NCBI GenBank assembly: GCA_028825345.1
Contig: JAPKAJ010000067.1
Span: forward strand, 1 to 10,374
Direction: 5' to 3'
Length of the DNA: 10,374 nt
Source: Arenicellales bacterium
GTDB lineage: Bacteria; Pseudomonadota; Gammaproteobacteria; Arenicellales; UBA868
Shown: in pieces, positions 1-5,618 of the stretch
Layout: each line of letters opens with the position of its first letter
How positions within the stretch are numbered: the first letter of the stretch is position 1
Translations under genes and position numbers: made by a program
Notes under the pieces: model-generated
Databases searched by the model: none
Told to the model about the DNA's origin: nothing
Seen by the model: only the letters and a program-made list of their open reading frames with translations

Positions 1-17
1 GTGGCATGGCTTGATAT

Positions 18-29
18 AGGGGTGTACTC
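18..29 (+). promoter_or_regulatory. Shine-Dalgarno site of the PerM-family gene
   Basis: AGGGG at 18-22 lies seven bases before the ATG at 30. This is one of the best ribosome binding sites in the window and fixes the start of the first gene. The other 17 leading bases are too few to show a promoter, so the gene may belong to a transcript that begins outside the window. Confidence 0.7.
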
Positions 30-1088
30 ATGAAGATGATCACCGACTGGTTCAGACAACAGGCCGGCAACCCGCAGGTGGTGTTTCTGACGCTATTTCT
101 GTTGGTGCTTTTTGTGATTGTTGTGCTGATGGGCAACATGCTGGCCCCGCTGCTGGCAGCGGTGGTGATCGCTTACCTGCTCGAAGGACTGGTCGTCTTA
201 CTGCAGCGATCGCGGGTACCGCGTGTTTTTGCAGTCCTGCTGGTCTATGCTGCTTTTCTGTTTTTTGTGATGCTTATTCTGTTTGGGTTATTGCCGCTGC
301 TGTCGACACAGGCCACCCAGTTTGTGCAGCAGATCCCGAGCATGCTGAACGTCGGCCAGGAAGTGTTGCTTAAACTGCCCGAGAAGTATCCCGAGATTAC
401 CTCGGCCCAGCAGATCGACGAGATCATGGTGCTGATCCGTGTCGAGCTGACATCCTGGGGACAAAGGCTGCTGTCGGTTTCGCTGGCCTCGGTCATGGGA
501 CTGATCACAATACTGATCTACCTGGTTCTGATGCCAATCCTGATATTTTTCCTGATGAAGGACAAGGAGTTGCTTGTTATCTGGATGGGCCGCTTGGCAC
601 CGGGCGAGCACCAGCTGGTGAGCCAGGTCTGGTCTGAGGTGGATCGCCAGATCGGCAATTATGTACGGGGCAAGTTCTGGGAGATTTTGATCGTCTGGTT
701 TGCCTGTCTGGTGACTTTTTCCCTACTGGGGCTGCAGTACCCCATGCTGCTGTCGGTGCTGGTGGGTTTGTCTGTGCTGATTCCTTTCGTGGGGGCCGCC
801 GTGGTGACGATACCGGTGGTTTTTGTGGCCTGGTTCCAGTGGGGCTTTGGTAGTGAATTTGTAACCTTGTTTATCGCCTATCTCGTTATTCAGGCACTGG
901 ACGGTAACCTGTTGGTGCCGACTTTATTTTCCGAGGTCAATAATCTGCACCCGGTGGCCATTATCACTGCGGTGCTGATCTTTGGCGGCCTGTGGGGGGT
1001 GCTCGGCATTTTTTTCGCGATCCCCTTGGCAACCCTGGTGCACGCGGTATTGAATGCCTGGCCGCGCCAGCCACAAGATCTTGCATAG
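30..1088 (+). CDS. PerM / AI-2E transporter family inner-membrane protein
   Basis: A complete 352-residue integral membrane protein of the family named after the AI-2 exporter TqsA and E. coli PerM (PF01594, formerly UPF0118). Seen: a short basic and polar start, hydrophobic helices at about 17-58 and 64-90, a soluble amphipathic stretch at about 92-145, a further helix at about 148-176, and a helix-rich C-terminal half from about 215 to 345. Family landmarks are GNYVRGK at 209-215, IPFVGA at 251-256, the LVPTLF...NLHPV segment around 296-309 and a Gly-rich final helix around 319-336. The length is normal for the family. Members are thought to move small molecules or ions across the inner membrane, but the substrate of PerM-type proteins is mostly unknown, so AI-2 export should not be assumed. 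It ends 104 bases before the ATG of the CFA-like gene, which has its own promoter, so the two are probably not strictly one operon. Confidence 0.93.
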   Translation: MKMITDWFRQQAGNPQVVFLTLFLLVLFVIVVLMGNMLAPLLAAVVIAYLLEGLVVLLQRSRVPRVFAVLLVYAAFLFFVMLILFGLLPLLSTQATQFVQQIPSMLNVGQEVLLKLPEKYPEITSAQQIDEIMVLIRVELTSWGQRLLSVSLASVMGLITILIYLVLMPILIFFLMKDKELLVIWMGRLAPGEHQLVSQVWSEVDRQIGNYVRGKFWEILIVWFACLVTFSLLGLQYPMLLSVLVGLSVLIPFVGAAVVTIPVVFVAWFQWGFGSEFVTLFIAYLVIQALDGNLLVPTLFSEVNNLHPVAIITAVLIFGGLWGVLGIFFAIPLATLVHAVLNAWPRQPQDLA

Positions 1089-1114
1089 GATAAGTTAATA
1101 CAAAGATCATCTTG
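1074..1114. repeat. Pair of AAGATC-type palindromes before the cfa promoter
   Basis: CAAGATCTTG at 1074-1083 is a perfect palindrome spanning the last codons of the PerM-family gene. AAGAT-C-ATCTT at 1103-1113 is a perfect 5-1-5 inverted repeat whose right arm overlaps the first two bases of the proposed -35 box. CAAGAT at 1074-1079 and ATCTTG at 1109-1114 can also pair with each other across 29 bases. The layout would suit an operator controlling the cfa promoter, but no known regulator consensus was recognised, and the first copy may simply reflect coding sequence. Confidence 0.3.
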
Positions 1115-1139
1115 ACGGACTTGGCCCGAGGGGTATTAT
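1112..1139 (+). promoter_or_regulatory. Candidate sigma-70 promoter for the CFA-like gene
   Basis: TTGACG at 1112-1117 matches the -35 consensus in five of six bases. TATTAT at 1134-1139 matches the -10 consensus in five of six, and the spacer is 16 bases. Transcription would start near 1146 and give a leader of about 47 bases before the ATG at 1193. The TTG of the -35 box could also be read as an in-frame start codon, giving 27 extra residues that do not look like CFA synthase; the promoter reading explains the bases better. Confidence 0.6.
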
Positions 1140-1192
1140 TTCGGGTTAAGACCCTGATTATTTCCACCGACGTTTGCACGCTTGGCAGCGCA

Positions 1193-2455
1193 ATGACAAG
1201 TTCTAATCCAGTTTTTGGCAACGATAAGCCCCTGGCGCGCAAGATTGCCCAGGCCAGCACACGATCTGCCTCTCGTGCCTACGAAAGGTATGTATTGCGC
1301 CGTGTGGTCGAGTCCATGGGTTCGCCGCGTTTCACCGTGGCCCTGTGGGACGGGTTTTCAATTACCCCAGCCCAGGGTAAAGCACTAGCCACTGCCACCA
1401 TTCACAATCAGGCGGCGCTGATGCAGTTGGCCCGTTACGGGGAAATAGGGTTTGGCGACGCTTTTTCCAGCGGCGGTATTACGGTCGAAGGCGATCTGGT
1501 TGAGTTTCTGGTAGAGGCGTTTAGAGGTGTCGCCGAGGTGCGGGGGCCAGTAAAGCTGGTGAAGCGGCTGCAACAGCGCAAGCCCCGCGCCAATACCCCC
1601 GATGGCTCGCGAGAGCACATTCACCACCATTACGACATTGGCAACGATTTTTACCGGTTGTGGCTGGATGCCGAGATGCAGTACACCTGCGCTTATTTTC
1701 CGCAACCTGAGATGAGCCTCGAGGCGGCCCAGCAAGCCAAGATGGATCATATCTGCCGCAAGTTGCAGTTGCGCCCGGGTGATCGGGTGGCAGAGGCCGG
1801 TTGCGGATGGGGAGGCCTGGCCCGCCATATGGCGTTGCATTACGGCGCCAAGGTTTCTTCCTGGAACGTATCGGCAGAGCAGGTGCGCTATGCCTCGGAC
1901 CGTGCCCGCACCGAGGGCTATGCCGACCAGGTCACCTATGTACTGGATGATTACCGCAACATCAGCGGTGAGTTTGATGCTTTTGTTTCTGTGGGCATGC
2001 TTGAGCATGTCGGACAGGAGAACTATCCCACGCTGGGCGAGGTGGTTGACCGATGCCTTGCGACCGATGGCCGCGCCCTGGTGCACGCCATCGGTCGTAA
2101 CCGGCCACGGCTGATGAATGCCTGGATAGAAAAACGCATTTTCCCGGGCGCTTACCCCCCGAGCCTGCGCGAAATGATGGATATCCTTGAGCCATACCGG
2201 TTCTCGGTGCTCGATGTCGAGAACCTTCGCCTGCACTACGCTCGCACGCTGCAGGAATGGCTCGCCCGCTACGATGGCGCTTATGACGAGGTGCTCAATC
2301 AGTTTGACGATGAGTTCGGCCGGGCCTGGCGGCTGTATCTTGCTGGTTCCCAGGCCGCTTTTCTTATAGGCGCTTTGCAGTTGTTCCAGGTGTTGTTCAC
2401 GCGCGAGCGCAACAATACCCTGCCTTGGTCACGCCAGCATCTTTATACCGACTGA
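1193..2455 (+). CDS. cfa: Cyclopropane-fatty-acyl-phospholipid synthase-like SAM methyltransferase
   Basis: A 420-residue enzyme of the CFA synthase family, which transfers a methylene group from S-adenosylmethionine onto cis double bonds of phospholipid acyl chains at the inner membrane. Seen: an N-terminal lipid-binding-like region (about 45-120), then HHHYDIGNDFY around 144-154, MQYTCAYF at 162-169, the SAM-binding loop AEAGCGWGGLA at 200-210, SVGMLEHVG at 266-274 and HAIG at 298-301. Residues matching the bicarbonate site described for E. coli CFA synthase are present: C166, E271, H298, I300 and Y349. The position aligning with E. coli Cys354 is serine (S386, in LAGSQAAF), and the usual GVT(I/L)S before EQ reads SWNVS (224-228). 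From memory, both changes recur in a proteobacterial subfamily, so activity is plausible but product type is uncertain. The ATG at 1193 is preferred to TTG 1112, which falls in the -35 box; its Shine-Dalgarno is weak. Stress or stationary-phase control is common for cfa but not shown here. Confidence 0.9.
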   Translation: MTSSNPVFGNDKPLARKIAQASTRSASRAYERYVLRRVVESMGSPRFTVALWDGFSITPAQGKALATATIHNQAALMQLARYGEIGFGDAFSSGGITVEGDLVEFLVEAFRGVAEVRGPVKLVKRLQQRKPRANTPDGSREHIHHHYDIGNDFYRLWLDAEMQYTCAYFPQPEMSLEAAQQAKMDHICRKLQLRPGDRVAEAGCGWGGLARHMALHYGAKVSSWNVSAEQVRYASDRARTEGYADQVTYVLDDYRNISGEFDAFVSVGMLEHVGQENYPTLGEVVDRCLATDGRALVHAIGRNRPRLMNAWIEKRIFPGAYPPSLREMMDILEPYRFSVLDVENLRLHYARTLQEWLARYDGAYDEVLNQFDDEFGRAWRLYLAGSQAAFLIGALQLFQVLFTRERNNTLPWSRQHLYTD

Positions 2456-2470
2456 ACCGGCGCGATAACG

Positions 2471-2782
2471 GTGCGACGGGTATTCACGGCGTCTGGTTTG
2501 GGTGAGGCCCAGCTGGTGGCGCAGATGCTTGAGGCGGCCGGGGTTCGCGCCCAGGTCTTTAATGATCACGCCGCCGGCGCACTGGGCGAATTACCGGCAA
2601 CCGAGACCTGGCCCGAGGTGTGGGTCGAACGCGACCACCAGTTGACTATGGCTCGCTCACTGATCGCAGACTACGAGTCGGCACCGGACCAGACTGTGCT
2701 TTGCCAGGACTGTGGTGAATCGAATCCTGTTACCTTTGAGATCTGCTGGCAGTGCCGCCAGCCATTACCGGGCCGACTCTGA
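2471..2782 (+). CDS. Small DUF2007-type protein with C-terminal zinc ribbon
   Basis: A 103-residue soluble protein starting at GTG, 15 bases after the cfa stop. The N-terminal part (about 2-68) has the pattern of DUF2007 (putative prokaryotic signal-transducing protein): a short strand, a helix carrying GEAQLVAQMLEAAGV, then a strand with a VFNDH-like turn and a later W-x-E-V-W-V strand, resembling a small ferredoxin-like fold. The tail holds two CxxC pairs, C78/C81 and C92/C95, with spacing that fits a zinc ribbon. No catalytic residues were recognised, and the function of DUF2007 proteins is not established; a ligand-, protein- or nucleic-acid-binding role is inference only. It sits between cfa and mrcB with short gaps on both sides, suggesting co-transcription with envelope genes. 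The start is supported by the close fit of the first residues to the DUF2007 pattern, not by its Shine-Dalgarno, which is poor. Confidence 0.83.
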   Translation: MRRVFTASGLGEAQLVAQMLEAAGVRAQVFNDHAAGALGELPATETWPEVWVERDHQLTMARSLIADYESAPDQTVLCQDCGESNPVTFEICWQCRQPLPGRL

Positions 2783-2809
2783 ACGCTTTAACTGATCGCA
2801 TCTGCTATC

Positions 2810-5143
2810 GTGGCGCGTTCTAAAAAGCGCCGAGGCCGCCGTATCACCTGGCGCAGCGCCGTGGTCCTGTTGGGCCTGGCGACGCTCGGTGCTGGGGCGG
2901 TGTGGGTGGTGCGTCTGGATATCACAGTACGCCACCAGTTCGAGGGCGCTCGCTGGTCGTTACCGGCACATGTTTACTCGCGTCCGCGGCAGTTGCACGA
3001 AGGATTGCCGCTCAATTCAGCGGTGCTTGAGCGCGAACTCGAAGTCCGTGGCTATCGCAAGGACGCCAGCGCCCGCTCCCCTGGCACCTTTCGTTTAGGC
3101 AAGAGTCAAGCCACGGTGTATCTGCGTGGTTTCGATGGCCTGCAGGGGCGAGTTCTGCCGATACGGGCACAGGTCGTTTTTGCCCATGGCCGTATCAGTG
3201 CGTTGACTGCGGACAATGGCCAACAGCTCGATGGGGCGTTGCTCGAGCCGGTTCGCCTTGGCAGTATCTTGCCGCTGCGTCACGAGGACCGTGCGCCGGT
3301 GGCGCTACACCAGGTACCCGGCCTGTTGCTGCAAGGTCTACTGGTCATGGAAGACCGCCGGTTCATGGATCACCATGGCATCGACCCCCTGGGGGTGATA
3401 CGCGCGCTGCTGCAGAACCTCCGTTCCGGGCGCGTGGTGGCCGGCGGCAGCACTCTGACCCAGCAGCTGGTAAAGAATCTTTACCTAGAGCCAAGCCGAA
3501 CGCTGCGGCGCAAGGCTACTGAAGCGGTGATGGCGCTATTGCTGGAATGGCATTATGGCAAATCGGAGATCCTCGAAGCCTATATCAACGAGGTGTTTTT
3601 GGGCCAGTCTGGCAACCGGGCGATTCATGGCTTTGCGCTGGCGAGCGAGCATTACTTCGGCCGCCCGCTTGACGAACTGCCAGCACCGGCGCTGGCACTG
3701 CTGGCCGGCATGGTCAAGGCGCCGAGCGCTTATGATCCACGCCGCCATCCACAACGTGCCCGCCAGCGGCGCAACCTGGTGCTGGCCGAGCTCGTCCGGG
3801 CCGGGCAGATCGATCCTGCCAGGCTGAAAAGTCTGCAAGCCTCCCCCTTGGGGCTGGCGTCGACGCTTGGGGGCACCCGCACCAGCGGCTCAGCCTTTTT
3901 TGATTACGTGCGCCGCCAGGTGCAGCGCCATTTTGATCCGGCCATTGTGCAAACGCAGGGGCTGCGGATTCATTCCACGCTGGATCCGCTGATTCAGCAC
4001 GCCGCCCAAGGCGCGCTCAAAGACACTCTGGCCGATCTGGAAAGTACCCATAAGCTGCCAGCGGGCAAAATGCAGGGAGCGATCGTGGTACTGCAGGTTG
4101 ATAACGGAGAAGTGCTCGCCGTGGTCGGTGGGCGCCAGGGCAGCCGCGGCGGGTTTAATCGGGCACTGGATGCACGCCGCCCCGTCGGCTCTTTGCTCAA
4201 GCCCGCGGTATACCTTGCTGCGCTGTCCAGGCCTCACCGCTACCACCTGCAAAGCATCCTGGATGACAGCCCCTTTGAGTGGCGTGCCAATGGCGCGAAA
4301 CCTTGGCGGCCGCGCAACTATGATCGCAAGGATCACGGCCAGGTTGAGCTGATCGATGCGTTAGCGCAGTCCTATAACGTGGCTACCGCCCGCCTTGGTC
4401 TGACGGTGGGCCTGGAGCAGGTGATCAAGGTCTTGCAATCCGCCGGTATTGTGCGCCCCTTGCTGGCGTTTCCATCGATTACCCTGGGCGCGGTAGATCT
4501 TGCGCCAGTGGAGATCGCGCAGATGTACCAGAGTCTGGCTTCAGGTGGGCATCGCGCGCCACTGCGCACCATCCGTTGGATTGCCGACAGCGATGATCGC
4601 CCGCTTGCCCGTTATCCTTTGCGCTCACAGCTGGCGCTGGACCCCAGCGGAGTTTTTCTGGTGAACCGGGCTTTGCAAGAAGTGGTTCGCAGCGGTACTG
4701 CCCGCGCGCTGACGCGGGAATTTCCTAAGTCATTGGCGCTCGCCGGCAAGACGGGCACCACCGATGGTTATCGGGACAGCTGGTTTGTGGGCTATGCCGG
4801 CAATATTCTGGCGGTGGTGTGGCTGGGGCTGGATAACAATGAGCCAACCGGCCTGACGGGCGCCAGCGGTGCTCTTAAGGTCTGGGCTCGGTTGATGCGC
4901 CAGTTGCCATTGCGACCCGTGCAGCTGTATCAGCCCAGGAATATTACCTGGGTGCGCAGCGCATCTTCATTGATTGATGCGCCCTGTACCGTGGGCGATG
5001 CGATGCCTTTCGTGATCGGCACACAGCCCGCAGGCATGCGATCGTGCTCCCCAAGCCAGGCCAGCGCAAAAGAAAAAACCAAATCCTCAAGCTGGTGGCA
5101 GGGCGTACCCGCGATGTTGCCCGATCTGGACAGCCGGCCGTGA
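2810..5143 (+). CDS. mrcB: Penicillin-binding protein 1b, bifunctional transglycosylase/transpeptidase
   Basis: A 777-residue class A PBP that polymerises lipid II into glycan strands and cross-links the stem peptides, anchored in the inner membrane and facing the periplasm. Seen: a very basic cytoplasmic start (residues 3-15), one transmembrane helix at about 17-35, a UB2H-like region at about 69-150, and a GT51 glycosyltransferase domain with EDRRFMDHHG at 181-190 (E181 the likely catalytic acid), GGSTLTQQ at 212-219 and the conserved YINEVFLG at 258-265. The transpeptidase domain carries SLLK at 461-464 (S461 nucleophile), SYN at 521-523 and KTGTT at 647-651. C726 and C746 match the C-terminal disulfide pair of E. 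coli PBP1b. All catalytic motifs are intact. The start is GTG with no clear Shine-Dalgarno; an in-frame TGA at 2792 rules out an earlier start. The 27-base gap after the DUF2007 gene suggests shared transcription. The UB2H region points to an outer-membrane lipoprotein activator (LpoB- or LpoP-like), which is not in the window. Confidence 0.97.
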   Translation: MARSKKRRGRRITWRSAVVLLGLATLGAGAVWVVRLDITVRHQFEGARWSLPAHVYSRPRQLHEGLPLNSAVLERELEVRGYRKDASARSPGTFRLGKSQATVYLRGFDGLQGRVLPIRAQVVFAHGRISALTADNGQQLDGALLEPVRLGSILPLRHEDRAPVALHQVPGLLLQGLLVMEDRRFMDHHGIDPLGVIRALLQNLRSGRVVAGGSTLTQQLVKNLYLEPSRTLRRKATEAVMALLLEWHYGKSEILEAYINEVFLGQSGNRAIHGFALASEHYFGRPLDELPAPALALLAGMVKAPSAYDPRRHPQRARQRRNLVLAELVRAGQIDPARLKSLQASPLGLASTLGGTRTSGSAFFDYVRRQVQRHFDPAIVQTQGLRIHSTLDPLIQHAAQGALKDTLADLESTHKLPAGKMQGAIVVLQVDNGEVLAVVGGRQGSRGGFNRALDARRPVGSLLKPAVYLAALSRPHRYHLQSILDDSPFEWRANGAKPWRPRNYDRKDHGQVELIDALAQSYNVATARLGLTVGLEQVIKVLQSAGIVRPLLAFPSITLGAVDLAPVEIAQMYQSLASGGHRAPLRTIRWIADSDDRPLARYPLRSQLALDPSGVFLVNRALQEVVRSGTARALTREFPKSLALAGKTGTTDGYRDSWFVGYAGNILAVVWLGLDNNEPTGLTGASGALKVWARLMRQLPLRPVQLYQPRNITWVRSASSLIDAPCTVGDAMPFVIGTQPAGMRSCSPSQASAKEKTKSSSWWQGVPAMLPDLDSRP

Positions 5144-5178
5144 GCTATAGTGGCGCACGAACCTCAACGAGGCCGCGA

Positions 5179-5210
5179 TTGCATGGCTGTTATGGGCAAT
5201 GGTGTAAAAT
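5179..5210 (+). promoter_or_regulatory. Weak candidate promoter before the DUF4389-leuS pair
   Basis: TAAAAT at 5205-5210, in the context GGTGTAAAATACGC, is a good -10 element. The best -35 upstream is TTGCAT at 5179-5184, but the spacer would be 20 bases, longer than normal. The placement, 54 bases ahead of the DUF4389 start and in the largest gap of the block, is what one would expect for a promoter serving DUF4389 and leuS. Confidence 0.35.
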
Positions 5211-5222
5211 ACGCTCTCTTTT

Positions 5223-5248
5223 TGCCGGAACAAGAAACATGACCGGCA
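5223..5248. other. Short inverted repeat in the DUF4389 leader
   Basis: TGCCGG at 5223-5228 and CCGGCA at 5243-5248 form a perfect 6-bp stem around a 14-base loop. It lies in the presumed 5' leader of the DUF4389-leuS transcript, 15 bases before the DUF4389 start codon. No T-run follows it on the + strand, so it is not a classical terminator. A role in translation of the downstream gene is possible but unsupported. No T-box is expected for leuS in this lineage and none is seen. Confidence 0.3.
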
Positions 5249-5263
5249 TAGGCCGATCCTGCC

Positions 5264-5572
5264 ATGACCAGTGAACTTTCCACCCGTATGCGTAGCGGCC
5301 AGACCTGGCTGCGTCTGGCGCTGATGATCATCTACTTTTTTGTAGTCTATACCGTGGTGCGCCTGTTGGTCGGCATCAGCATGTTGTTCCAGTTTGTACA
5401 TCAGCTGGTAAAAGGTGCCCAGGCTGAACGTCTGCATGAATTTACTGCTGACTTGAACTCGTTCAGTTACTCCGTTCTGCAGTACCTGACCTTCAATTCC
5501 GACGAGCGGCCGTTTCCTTTTTGTGACTGGCCTGCCCCGAACGATCAGGACGATTCGTCTACCCATTATTGA
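5264..5572 (+). CDS. Small DUF4389-type membrane protein
   Basis: A 102-residue protein that fits the DUF4389 pattern. An N-terminal arginine-containing segment leads into one long or two short hydrophobic helices (about 15-48), followed by a charged amphipathic stretch (about 50-72) and the signature QYLTFNSDERPFPFCDWP (about 73-90), where the PFPF-x-DWP element is the family hallmark. The tail is acidic and short. It should sit in the inner membrane with the soluble part in the cytoplasm. The function of the family is not known. It starts at ATG 120 bases after mrcB and stops 46 bases before leuS, so it is probably the first gene of a DUF4389-leuS transcript. The Shine-Dalgarno is weak (AGG about 11 bases upstream), and the start is chosen because it is the first ATG in frame and gives the expected family length. 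Confidence 0.85.
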   Translation: MTSELSTRMRSGQTWLRLALMIIYFFVVYTVVRLLVGISMLFQFVHQLVKGAQAERLHEFTADLNSFSYSVLQYLTFNSDERPFPFCDWPAPNDQDDSSTHY

Positions 5573-5607
5573 TGCTTTAGCTTTGCCGCATCGTTTTGCG
5601 GCCCTAT

Positions 5608-5618
5608 CAGGGATCTCC
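5608..5618 (+). promoter_or_regulatory. Shine-Dalgarno site that sets the leuS start
   Basis: CAGGGA at 5608-5613 lies five bases before ATG 5619. The reading frame stays open back to an ATG at 5523, which would add 32 residues and overlap the DUF4389 gene. The strong site and the match of MEPRYSPQQLES to the normal LeuS N-terminus settle on 5619. Confidence 0.75.

Noticed and set aside
1385..2236. Long open frame on the minus strand opposite the CFA-like gene
   Set aside because: It lies wholly inside a well-supported gene, shows no recognisable family pattern and has no ribosome binding site; it is a by-product of GC-rich codon use.
2803..2811. Extended -10-like TGCTATCGT as an mrcB promoter
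   Set aside because: No -35 at a workable distance, and a start of transcription about seven bases downstream would leave out the only plausible start codon of mrcB.
5523..5618. Upstream ATG as the leuS start
   Set aside because: It adds 32 residues absent from known LeuS proteins and overlaps the DUF4389 gene; ATG 5619 has a strong Shine-Dalgarno at the right distance.
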